The notes beneath the pieces are model-generated. The model did no database searches and was not told where the DNA came from. It was given only the letters and a program-made list of their open reading frames with translations. DNA of 64,000 nucleotides from JAVBQJ01 sp031549115 (GTDB taxonomy: Bacteria; Verrucomicrobiota; Lentisphaeria; Victivallales; Victivallaceae): contig JAVBQJ010000023.1 in the NCBI GenBank assembly GCA_031549115.1, positions 4,055 to 68,054 of the forward strand, given 5' to 3'. Positions within the stretch are counted from its first letter, which is position 1; each line of letters starts with the position of its first letter. The position numbers and the translations under genes are program-made. Positions 1 to 7,399 of the stretch are shown here, piece after piece.

Positions 1-1063
1 ACGGCTGCCGCTCCCGGACGAAAGCGCCGACCCCGGCGAAAATCCGGTGCTGCCAGTCGCACAAATACCCGGAACGCTGCGGATCGGCGTAAATCAGCAT
101 GCCGCCGCCGCAGGAACCGACCTCGGCGGCTTCCTGGCACAAGCCGGCCAACTCCTTGACCTGGCGCGGAATGTCGTCGTCCGGCGTACAGAAGCCCCAC
201 GCCATCAGATTCCACGGCATGCCGTGCCCGGCCAGATAACGCCCCTCCATCTGGGCGCGTTCGCAGCCGAAGCTGGACATGAAGTCGCCGGAAAGGAAGT
301 CGACCGGCACGGTTACCGCTCCCGGCTGGCGCATGCTGTACATCCAGTTGCTGCATACCAGGCACGACGGCCGGTGCCGGTGAACGGCATCGGTATAACG
401 CCGGACATATTCGACGAAAAGCTCCATATGGAAGCGGCGCCACGCCGTCCACGCCGGATCGGTCCGCTCGACCGGCGCCGCCGCGATTCCGGTGCGCCGG
501 GTGAATTCCGCCCGGCACCGCTCGCAGTAGCACTCGCGCAGCGCCCAGTTTTCGCCGTCGATCCAGAAGCCGTCGACCTCGTATTCATCGAGGATTTCCA
601 GCAATTGCGGAATCATCAGTTGCTGCAGGTACGGCCCGGTCAGGCACGCGATGCCGCCGCCCGTCCGCGGCCGGTCGTAAATTCCCGCCCACGGATTCAC
701 CAGATCTCCCGCGGCGGTCCGCATGCCCCACTCCGGGTGGTGCGTGATCGCCTGATCGTCCCACAGGCCGGAATAGTGTACCAAGAGCGGGATGCCGAGT
801 TTGCGGGTCACGTCGCGGTGAATCCGCAGCGCATCGCGGACGATACCGGGTGCCGCATAACCGACCCGGGTCGGGTAGGAGGCGAAGCCGGGGTGTCCCT
901 TGCAGTCGCATTGGACGAAATCCGGACGGACCAGCCGCAGCCGCTCCTCCAGCATTTCCGGCGTCAATTCGGCGCCGAGGTTGTGGTCGAATGCGGTCGC
1001 ATGCAGATCGTAATGCATGCCGAAGAAGGCGTCCGCCATCCAGTTTTTCACACATCGGGTCAT
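1..1063 (-). CDS. putative glycoside hydrolase-like TIM-barrel protein, truncated by the window edge
   Basis: An open frame of 354 codons starts at ATG 1063 and runs off the left edge without a stop. The visible part begins MTRCVKNWMADAFFGMHYDL. It has the look of the alpha-L-fucosidase or hypothetical-glycosyl-hydrolase TIM-barrel group: a DGFWIDGENW strand-end motif, followed by a CYCERC (C-x-C-x2-C) element like the one in the DUF4838 proteins of this window. No signal peptide is visible, so it may be cytoplasmic, or exported in another way. It lies 3 bases after the pseudopilin stop, so the two are almost certainly co-transcribed from the regulator upstream. An alternative start is the ATG 24 bases further in (MADAFF). 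The exact family and substrate cannot be told from the sequence. Confidence 0.72.
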   Translation of the reverse strand, partial: MTRCVKNWMADAFFGMHYDLHATAFDHNLGAELTPEMLEERLRLVRPDFVQCDCKGHPGFASYPTRVGYAAPGIVRDALRIHRDVTRKLGIPLLVHYSGLWDDQAITHHPEWGMRTAAGDLVNPWAGIYDRPRTGGGIACLTGPYLQQLMIPQLLEILDEYEVDGFWIDGENWALRECYCERCRAEFTRRTGIAAAPVERTDPAWTAWRRFHMELFVEYVRRYTDAVHRHRPSCLVCSNWMYSMRQPGAVTVPVDFLSGDFMSSFGCERAQMEGRYLAGHGMPWNLMAWGFCTPDDDIPRQVKELAGLCQEAAEVGSCGGGMLIYADPQRSGYLCDWQHRIFAGVGAFVRERQP

Positions 1064-1066
1064 AGT

Positions 1067-1777
1067 TCACCAGGGATCGACGTTAAGCTCGTCGAAAGCT
1101 TTCCACATATTGGTAAGTCTCATTGCATGATAGAGCGCGCCGTTGGTATAGCCGGAATAAATCGACGAATTATTGAAGGTCCGGACACTGCCGTCATTCC
1201 ACAGGACATTGAACTTCGCCGTGCCGTGATCCGACGCATAATCCGGTATGAAACCATCGCTCAGGATGGTCTTCAGATCCGGATGGGTAATTCTCGTGGA
1301 AGCGCGATTGGCCTCGGGAACCTCCCACTCCGCCGCCCACCAGGGCAACAAATAATAATAGCTGCTGTAGGTGGTATTGTCGTCATAGCCCGGATCGTCG
1401 GGGAAGCGACAGCCGTTGGTGCCGCCTGACGGCGCCGAATACATCTTCGTATTGGCCGGACAATTGTATACCTCCTTGGATTTCAGGTACTCCTGACTGT
1501 AAAGCAGGCCGTGGCTGTAAAATTCGCCGACGCCGCAGATTTCATGCGGCTGCCAGGAGTAATGAGTGGTGAAACTCACCGGCAGATAGTCGTTGTTATC
1601 GCCCGCATACATCGTCATCGCCAATCCGAACTGCTTCAGGTTGCCGATGCACTTGGCATTCTGCGCCGCCGCCCGCGCCTTCGACAGCGCCGGCAGCAGC
1701 ATGCTGGCGAGAATCGCTATGATAGCGATAACGACCAACAATTCAATTAGTGTGAATTTTTTTCTCATGCTTTCCAT
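1067..1777 (-). CDS. type II secretion-like pseudopilin, H-X9-DG family (cassette A)
   Basis: This 236-residue protein has the class III signal and hydrophobic helix FTLIELLVVIAIIAILASM near its N-terminus, followed by a KAR-rich amphipathic stretch. That is the hallmark of PVC-superphylum pseudopilins (prepilin-type N-terminal cleavage/methylation domain). The C-terminal region contains the H-x(10)-DG segment (HGTAKFNVLWNDG) typical of the H-X9-DG group. Residue -1 before the presumed cleavage site is Lys, not the canonical Gly. Starts at 1777 (MESMRKK) or 1768 (MRKK) are both possible. It sits 28 bases after the GntR-type regulator and 3 bases before a glycosidase. The family role is assembly into a short periplasmic pseudopilus or surface display; the actual function here is unknown. 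Confidence 0.9.
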   Translation of the reverse strand: MESMRKKFTLIELLVVIAIIAILASMLLPALSKARAAAQNAKCIGNLKQFGLAMTMYAGDNNDYLPVSFTTHYSWQPHEICGVGEFYSHGLLYSQEYLKSKEVYNCPANTKMYSAPSGGTNGCRFPDDPGYDDNTTYSSYYYLLPWWAAEWEVPEANRASTRITHPDLKTILSDGFIPDYASDHGTAKFNVLWNDGSVRTFNNSSIYSGYTNGALYHAMRLTNMWKAFDELNVDPW

Positions 1778-1805
1778 TCCTTAGCGTTTGGTGGTTTTCC
1801 GATTA

Positions 1806-2882
1806 TCAGAACGCCTGAATCCTGGCCAAAGATTCCGCGCCCGCGTTGGTAAGCGAATCGCCGGCGACGAAGCGCGGCGGGATATTCCGGCACGGGAAAT
1901 CGACCGTGGGCTGCCGCAGACGCTGCGTCAGCATCTCCCAGGCGGCACCGGCGATTTCCACCGGATCGAATTCGATCCGGGCCAGCGAAACCGGGAAGTG
2001 AAAGAAATTCCCGGTATTGGATTGGGTCAGTATCTGCAGCTCCTCCGGCACTTTGACGCCGAGTTCGAGCATCGCCCGCAGCGCCACATCGCAGAGGCCG
2101 TCGTCGTAGAAGAACACCGCGGAACGGCGCGACGCCCCGCTCCACCACTTTTTGAACGCCGCATAGGCGAAGCGGCAATCCCAGCTCCACGGCACCTGAA
2201 GCAGCCGCTCCGAATCGTGACGCACCATTTCCAGCGCCATCTCCCCGTGCTCGTCCGGCCCGGCGCCCGCATCGGCCGGGTTCGACTGCGACGCCACCGC
2301 GAAGTCATGCAGGCCGCGTGCTTCCAGCTCGGCTTGCGCCATCCGGCACATCGCCTGGTAGTCCAACAGAATGGTATTCGGCCCGCGCTCTTTTCCGGTC
2401 AATACTTCGACGGTGGGAATCCCCTCTTTCCGGAAAAAATCCCCCCAGCGTTCCAGCCCGGTCAGCGACAGCACGCCATGGGTATTCTTCAGCAACAGCT
2501 TCAATGTTTCCACCGAGTCGCCGAATTCGCTGATCAGGATCACCCGGTAACCGGCGCGCTCGATCGCCTCGTGCGCCGCCTGAAAGAAGCTGCGGTAGAA
2601 GCGCGAAACCGGACACGCCAGCAGCTTGGCATCGACCAGGAGCGCAATGTTGACCGGCCGCAGCTGTTCGGCGACAAACGAGCCGAGACGCTGGCGGCGT
2701 ACGATCAAGCCTTCGGCGGCCAGCCGCGCCATCACGTTCTTGATGGTGATGGCACTGACGCCGAGAATCCGGCACAGCTCCGCATCCGCCGGGATCTGGC
2801 TTCCCGGACTCCACGTCCCGGAACCGATCTGCTGCCGGAAATACCGGTCCACCTGTCCGGATTTGGATAGCACCGCGCCCAT
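1806..2882 (-). CDS. GntR-type transcriptional regulator with LacI/PBP1-like sensor domain (cassette A)
   Basis: The protein has 358 residues. Residues 10-70 form a GntR winged helix (SQIPADAELCRILGVSAITI is the recognition region, ending in GLIVRRQRLGSFV). Residues 75-340 resemble the periplasmic-binding-protein-like effector domain of LacI/AraR regulators. Such proteins normally bind a sugar and release or bind DNA near their own promoter. It is the first gene of a leftward cassette with a pseudopilin (28-base gap) and a glycoside hydrolase, and a consensus sigma-70 promoter lies 43 bases before its ATG. The effector is unknown. It is the same architecture as the regulator at 26674-27837. 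Confidence 0.85.
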   Translation of the reverse strand: MGAVLSKSGQVDRYFRQQIGSGTWSPGSQIPADAELCRILGVSAITIKNVMARLAAEGLIVRRQRLGSFVAEQLRPVNIALLVDAKLLACPVSRFYRSFFQAAHEAIERAGYRVILISEFGDSVETLKLLLKNTHGVLSLTGLERWGDFFRKEGIPTVEVLTGKERGPNTILLDYQAMCRMAQAELEARGLHDFAVASQSNPADAGAGPDEHGEMALEMVRHDSERLLQVPWSWDCRFAYAAFKKWWSGASRRSAVFFYDDGLCDVALRAMLELGVKVPEELQILTQSNTGNFFHFPVSLARIEFDPVEIAGAAWEMLTQRLRQPTVDFPCRNIPPRFVAGDSLTNAGAESLARIQAF

Positions 2883-2924
2883 TTTTCACTTCCCCGGTTG
2901 TCGTTTCACGCTGTCGATAGTTCT

Positions 2925-2952
2925 ATTATAGCAAAAAAAATCTTTTTGTCAA
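2925..2952 (-). promoter_or_regulatory. consensus sigma-70 promoter of cassette A regulator
   Basis: On the minus strand TTGACA (2952-2947), a 16-base spacer and TATAAT (2930-2925) match both consensus boxes perfectly, inside an AT-rich island of an otherwise GC-rich region. A short ATAG-AA-CTAT inverted repeat overlaps and follows the -10 box and could be an operator. Confidence 0.75.
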
Positions 2953-3001
2953 TAATAAAAGTATATTATATTCTTATATTTTACAAAAAAATTATCCTGC
3001 C

Positions 3002-3433
3002 TTACCAATAGACGATAACCGCCTGGCACTTTTGGGTTTCCGGGTTGTACCAGAGCTGCCGTGAAATTTCCTGGGCTTCATCTTCATAACGGTAGTGTTT
3101 GGAGTCGCGCCGCTCCCCGGCGTCCCACCATGGCAGCGAATCGACGGTGCCGCCGGGCGCCGCGCTTCCGCCAGCTGCAACCAACGAGAGCTCCCATTCC
3201 CGGATGATCCGGTCGATCACCTCCTGCGGGGCAAAGAAAGCCAGGCAGTATTGGGCGTCCCCACCCCACTCGTCGGCGAAAAAATAAACTCCGGTGACCG
3301 AATCCCCGGCGGGAAAGCCGAAACACTGTTCAAACCCCCGCCGGTTGGCTTTGCTGTCGGCTTTATCGACATCATACCGCGAACAGGAACACCAAAGCAG
3401 CAGCGCTGCCACAGCCATCCAAATTCTCATCAT
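3002..3433 (-). CDS. small secreted protein, possible lipoprotein, unknown function
   Basis: The protein has 143 residues with an N-terminal hydrophobic stretch (MRIWMAVAALLLWCSC) that can act as a signal peptide. The Cys residues at its end could be lipidated, but the lipobox is poor (W or C at -3/-2). The rest is Trp- and Tyr-rich and ends QAVIVYW. I do not recognise the family. Start 3433 or 3430 (MM). It follows the proline-rich protein by 39 bases on the same strand and could share its transcript. Confidence 0.55.
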   Translation of the reverse strand: MMRIWMAVAALLLWCSCSRYDVDKADSKANRRGFEQCFGFPAGDSVTGVYFFADEWGGDAQYCLAFFAPQEVIDRIIREWELSLVAAGGSAAPGGTVDSLPWWDAGERRDSKHYRYEDEAQEISRQLWYNPETQKCQAVIVYW

Positions 3434-3472
3434 AACCGGTTTCCCATATTGTTCAGAGATTCCCTCCCGGCG

Positions 3473-3913
3473 TCAGCGCGGATACAATGGGGATTTGCGG
3501 TCCAGCGAAGAGCCCGGCGGCATCGAAGAGCGCGGCGGCCACGGGTCCTGCGACGGGCGCGGAGCCGGCGGCGAATACGGCGCCTGTTCCCGCGGCCACG
3601 GCGGCCATTCAACCTTGGGCTCAACCGGCTTCAACGGTTCGACTTTGCGGAGCTCCGGCGCGGGGTCCGGCACAGGCGTTTCCGCCGGTTTTTCCTTCGG
3701 CGCTTCCACGGCTGGAGGTGCTTCCACCGGTTTTTCCTTCGGCGTTTCCGCGGCCGGAGGCGTCTCCGGCGCGGGAGCGGCCGGCTCGACGACAACGACG
3801 GTTTCCTCCGGGGCGGCGGCTTCGGCGTCAGGCGGCGTTTCCGCTCCGATCACGCCGAGCCCCACGAGCATCATTCCAATTCCGGCAATCGCTTTCATAG
3901 CCCACCTCCGCAT
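3473..3913 (-). CDS. proline/glutamate-rich secreted protein with tandem repeats
   Basis: The protein has 146 residues. An N-terminal signal sequence (KAIAGIGMMLVGLGVIGA) is followed by a low-complexity Pro/Glu/Ala/Lys segment with two 14-residue units (PPAAETPKEKPVEA and PPAVEAPKEKPAET), then a Trp/Pro-rich tail. Such regions usually act as extended periplasmic or cell-wall spanning linkers. No domain is recognisable. The start is 3913 (MRRWAMK) or 3898 (MKAIAG). It lies 9 bases after the DNA polymerase stop on the same strand. The opposite strand also stays open here, but the signal peptide supports the minus frame. Confidence 0.55.
   Translation of the reverse strand: MRRWAMKAIAGIGMMLVGLGVIGAETPPDAEAAAPEETVVVVEPAAPAPETPPAAETPKEKPVEAPPAVEAPKEKPAETPVPDPAPELRKVEPLKPVEPKVEWPPWPREQAPYSPPAPRPSQDPWPPRSSMPPGSSLDRKSPLYPR
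3678..3761. repeat. two tandem 42-bp units inside the proline-rich gene
   Basis: Units 3678-3719 and 3720-3761 differ at only a few positions and encode the 14-residue repeats. The length is a multiple of three, so copy number can change without breaking the frame. Confidence 0.75.
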
Positions 3914-3922
3914 GTTGAAAAC

Positions 3923-6106
3923 TTATTCTCCGGATTCGAGAAAATCCGCAAAGTTGCGGTATTGCTCCTCCAATTTTCCCAGATAGTAGGGGATATTTTC
4001 ATCGTGTCCGCCGGGCTCCGCGTCGCTCAACAGCTTGGCATTGTCCACCACCGAAAGCTTCTTCTTTTCCCCGGTCAGAAAATAGGTCACCTGGTCACCG
4101 GCGCGGTAATCGCGTCCCGACTTCAACGCCAGTTCATAGGCGGCGCTGCGCCGCCCCGTCCCGGCCGTCAATTTGCGCTGATAACTCTCCGGCGAATCGT
4201 TCAGGGTTTCCGTTTTCGCCAGCTTTTCCAGCGGGATTTGCCGCGCTTCCAGGCGCGTCCGAAGCTCCTCATAATACGCCGGCAGCTCCGCCGCCTTTCC
4301 CTCCAGCAGCAGCCGGATGGCGGCGGCGACGAAATCGCGCAGAAACGGCTCCATGCCGCGCGATTTCAGCGCGGCGCCGGTGATGTCGACCCGGCCGTCT
4401 TCGCCGAGCAGCGCATAATTCTTGCTTTTGTACGAAAACATCGCCTGGTACGACGCGTCTAGCTCCACCTCGATTCCCGGCGGCAGGCAGCCTTGCAGCC
4501 GCGCCGCATAGGCGCCCTTGTCGGTCACCCCGGCGGGCGGCTGGAAATAAATGCCGTCGGTGTCCATCTCCAGCACCCCGGCGCCGGAATCGCGCAGGAA
4601 TTCCAGCATGCGCTGAAGAATTTCCCGGCCGCGCGCCGTCACCCGCTCCGCCATCGCGTAATCGTTGAAGGTCCCCTGCGAAAAGCCGAGATAGCCGTAA
4701 AACGAGTTGATGGTGATTTTGAACGCGCTCTGTATCGCGTTGAAGTAACGCCGCATTCCCGGATCGGTTTCGGCGCGCGCCCGGTCTTTCGCCTCCAGCC
4801 GGAAGCGGCGCAGCGCCGCCAGCAGCCGAGGAAATTCAGCCAGTTCGTCCCGCGCCGGCACCCAGTTTTCGGCCAGAATGATCGACGGATACAGCGACCG
4901 CACGTCGCAATGCCAGACGTTGCGGAACACACCGGCGGCTTCCACCCGGGTCAGGGCGCCGACGAAGGGGCGCGACGCCTCCGGCATCGGCAGCGCGTGA
5001 TTCCGGCGCAGGTATTCCCCGGTCAGCAACGCATCCAGACTGGTGCCGTTGCCGCGAATAACCACATCCTGGTACTTCATCGGGAAAATCTGGGTCTGGT
5101 AGAAATACGCCGGACTCAACAGTGCGCTCAACGCCTCGGTTTCCCGGACATCGTCGCGCGCGTAAGCCAACAATTCGCCGCGCCGGTGGACCCACGCATC
5201 ATCGATCCCGGAGCCGTCCACATAGGTCCGGTCGGCGGCGGCGAATCCGAAGTGGCGCGCCAGATACTTGAGATTGTAGGATTCCAGATCGCGGTTGGCG
5301 GCATCGTAAAACATCGCCAGGTGCAATGTATCCACCACATGCCGCCCGTAAATTTCATAGCGGGTATAATTGATGAGCCGCTCCGCCACGCTGAAGCGGC
5401 TGGCGCGTTTGCTCAAAGCCTTCTTGCCGCGCCCGAGCTTCAGCGGCACCTTGCAGCGCTTGGCGCGCGCTTCGAGATACGGGAAATCGAAGCGGCAACA
5501 GTTGTGCCCCTCGATCACATCCGGGTCGCGTTCGATCACGGCGGCGACAAAAGCTTCGATGAGCTCCTTTTCGCTCATCGTATCCTGCGACAGCACGCAC
5601 TCCCAGCCGGAGGAATCGCGCATCGCGATAATCACGATGGCATCCTCCTCCCGCTCCGGATTGGGAAAATCGAAGCCGGGCGAACACAGCGTTTCCAGAT
5701 CGAATTGCAGCCGCCGCAGCTCCGGGAAACGCATCTCCCGGAACAGCCGGACCTCGTGCGCCGTCAGCGCCTGCTGATCCATATCCCGGATCGTCATATA
5801 GGGCTGCGCGGCATTTTTTTTCAAAAATTTCAGCGCCGATTCGTAACGTCCCTCATCGGCGAAGCGGGCGAGCCGGGAAAAGCGCCCGCCCCCCTCCAGC
5901 GGCGTCACCGCCACCGCGCCGGCGGGCTCCTCCGCCGCCCACGCGTCCAGTTGCCCGGCGTCGCTCAGCAGCGCCAGCGGCCGGAACGGCTCGGTCTGCG
6001 TCCGGAACCCGTCGCCGTCATGAAAAAAGAACACCGTCGAATCCGCAGCGGTTTCCACTGCCACCACGCGCTGTTCACGCGACCTTATCAACTCCTCCAA
6101 ACGCAT
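3923..6106 (-). CDS. family B DNA polymerase with 3'-5' exonuclease
   Basis: The protein has 727 residues from ATG 6106, chosen because GGAGGAGG lies just upstream; the frame stays open further upstream to 6289 but overlaps the phosphatase and has no such site. Exonuclease motifs are intact: Exo I FDLET (135-139), Exo II around NCCRFD (202-207) and Exo III YARDD (315-319). Polymerase motifs are intact: A DVRSLYPSII (401-410), B KITINSFYG (463-471), C DTD (515-517). It should therefore be a proofreading polymerase acting in the cytoplasm, perhaps in repair or translesion restart like Pol II. It is more like archaeal or phage compact PolB than E. coli PolB (783 residues), by eye. Alkaline phosphatase lies upstream on the same strand. 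Confidence 0.92.
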   Translation of the reverse strand: MRLEELIRSREQRVVAVETAADSTVFFFHDGDGFRTQTEPFRPLALLSDAGQLDAWAAEEPAGAVAVTPLEGGGRFSRLARFADEGRYESALKFLKKNAAQPYMTIRDMDQQALTAHEVRLFREMRFPELRRLQFDLETLCSPGFDFPNPEREEDAIVIIAMRDSSGWECVLSQDTMSEKELIEAFVAAVIERDPDVIEGHNCCRFDFPYLEARAKRCKVPLKLGRGKKALSKRASRFSVAERLINYTRYEIYGRHVVDTLHLAMFYDAANRDLESYNLKYLARHFGFAAADRTYVDGSGIDDAWVHRRGELLAYARDDVRETEALSALLSPAYFYQTQIFPMKYQDVVIRGNGTSLDALLTGEYLRRNHALPMPEASRPFVGALTRVEAAGVFRNVWHCDVRSLYPSIILAENWVPARDELAEFPRLLAALRRFRLEAKDRARAETDPGMRRYFNAIQSAFKITINSFYGYLGFSQGTFNDYAMAERVTARGREILQRMLEFLRDSGAGVLEMDTDGIYFQPPAGVTDKGAYAARLQGCLPPGIEVELDASYQAMFSYKSKNYALLGEDGRVDITGAALKSRGMEPFLRDFVAAAIRLLLEGKAAELPAYYEELRTRLEARQIPLEKLAKTETLNDSPESYQRKLTAGTGRRSAAYELALKSGRDYRAGDQVTYFLTGEKKKLSVVDNAKLLSDAEPGGHDENIPYYLGKLEEQYRNFADFLESGE

Positions 6107-6138
6107 ATTCGGGCCTCCTCCTGCCACAGCGATACCGG

Positions 6139-7263
6139 TTACTTCCGGTTCGGTTGAATCATCGGCCGGATGGTGTTCGCCGGCACCGTATTTTCGTGGT
6201 ATCCGGCCAGCACTTCCATTCCGGGGCCGGAGGCGCGCAGCGGGACATTGGCGTTGGAGTGGCCGGTGGTCGTCCAGCGGATTCCCCACGCGGCTTCATC
6301 GACATCGGTTTTCACCCGCGCCATCCACGCTTTGACCTCGTCCGGGTCCTGCGCCGCGAACTTCTCCGGATCCAGCTGCAAACCGCCGGTCTCGTGGTCG
6401 GCGGTGACGACGATCAGGGTTTCCTCCGGGTGCGCCTGGGCGAATACCATCGCCTTGCCCACCGCGTCATCGAACTGCAACAACTCCTGAATCATCGCCG
6501 TCGCATTGTTGCCGTGGCCGGCATAATCGATCTTGCCGCCCTCCACCATCAGAAAAAACGGCGCATCCCCGGCGCCGAGGTAATCGATCGCCGCCGCGAC
6601 GATCTCCGGCAGCCGGATTCCCGGCCCATCGATCTGAAACACGTCGGCGACTTCAATGCGCACCTTTTCGGCCGGACTGGCGGCGGCGAGCTCTTCCGGC
6701 GAACGGACCAGCTTATAACCGGCATTGGCCAACTCCTTTTCCTTGCCCTGGCGGGCTTCGTCGCTGCCGGACAACAATGCGGTTCCGCCGATCAGGTCGA
6801 ACCCGGACGGGATGATGAAACCGGTGATATCGTCCACCTGGCCGCGGCTTCCCACTTTGGCGTAAAACGCGGCCGGCGTCGCGTGATTCGGGTTGACGGA
6901 GGTCAGAATCCCCACCCGCCAACCCTGTTTTTTCGCGGTTTCCGCCACAGAGACCAGCGGCTTCGAATCCAGATCGACGCCCAGCGCGCCGTTGAATGTC
7001 TTGGTCCCGCAGGCCAACGCGGTGCCGCTGGCGGCGGAGTCGGTCACTTCGCCCTTGGCGTTATGGGTGATCAATTGCCCGGCCACCGGCAGCGACAACA
7101 ACTTCAGCGTTCCGCCGTTGGCCAGACGCGCAAGCTCCACCTGATTCGGCCCCATGCCGTCGCCGATGAAAAAAAACACATACTTGACAGCAGGCAACTC
7201 CGCGGCGACCGCCGCACAGCCCATCCCGATGGCCAATGCCATCGCCAGAAAAATCCGTTTCAT
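6139..7263 (-). CDS. alkaline phosphatase
   Basis: The protein has 374 residues from ATG 7263, preceded by GGAG. A signal peptide (MKRIFLAMALAIGMGCAAVA) directs it to the periplasm. Metal and catalytic motifs of the alkaline phosphatase superfamily are present: FIGDGMG (Asp35), the nucleophile Ser76 in TDSAASGTALA, TADHETGG and the final TGHSNANVP. It hydrolyses phosphomonoesters to release phosphate. The gene ends 32 bases before the DNA polymerase start. No Pho box was identified. The length is short compared with E. coli PhoA (about 450-470), as in many Bacillus-type or PVC enzymes. Confidence 0.93.
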   Translation of the reverse strand: MKRIFLAMALAIGMGCAAVAAELPAVKYVFFFIGDGMGPNQVELARLANGGTLKLLSLPVAGQLITHNAKGEVTDSAASGTALACGTKTFNGALGVDLDSKPLVSVAETAKKQGWRVGILTSVNPNHATPAAFYAKVGSRGQVDDITGFIIPSGFDLIGGTALLSGSDEARQGKEKELANAGYKLVRSPEELAAASPAEKVRIEVADVFQIDGPGIRLPEIVAAAIDYLGAGDAPFFLMVEGGKIDYAGHGNNATAMIQELLQFDDAVGKAMVFAQAHPEETLIVVTADHETGGLQLDPEKFAAQDPDEVKAWMARVKTDVDEAAWGIRWTTTGHSNANVPLRASGPGMEVLAGYHENTVPANTIRPMIQPNRK

Positions 7264-7399
7264 TCGCCTTCTCTCCTTTTCTGTTGTCATTCAGGGAATA
7301 CTCTAATATACCGTGGCACCGGGGAAGTGCAAATTAGGGACGGGCGATGTTTCCGGATTTTTTTGGCGAACAGGCATGACAACGTGCGGTCCAGCGGCG

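Noticed and set aside
47..1429. Long plus-strand frame of 460 codons over the left edge genes
   Set aside because: It is antisense to a pseudopilin with a perfect family motif and to a glycosidase-like frame; its own translation is Arg/Pro-rich without domain features.
3923..6106. Prophage or plasmid signature around the family B polymerase
   Set aside because: Neighbours are alkaline phosphatase, recN and lepB; no integrase, capsid or partition genes.
6107..6289. 61-residue N-terminal extension of the polymerase
   Set aside because: It overlaps the phosphatase end, has no ribosome site, and a strong GGAGGAGG precedes the ATG at 6106.
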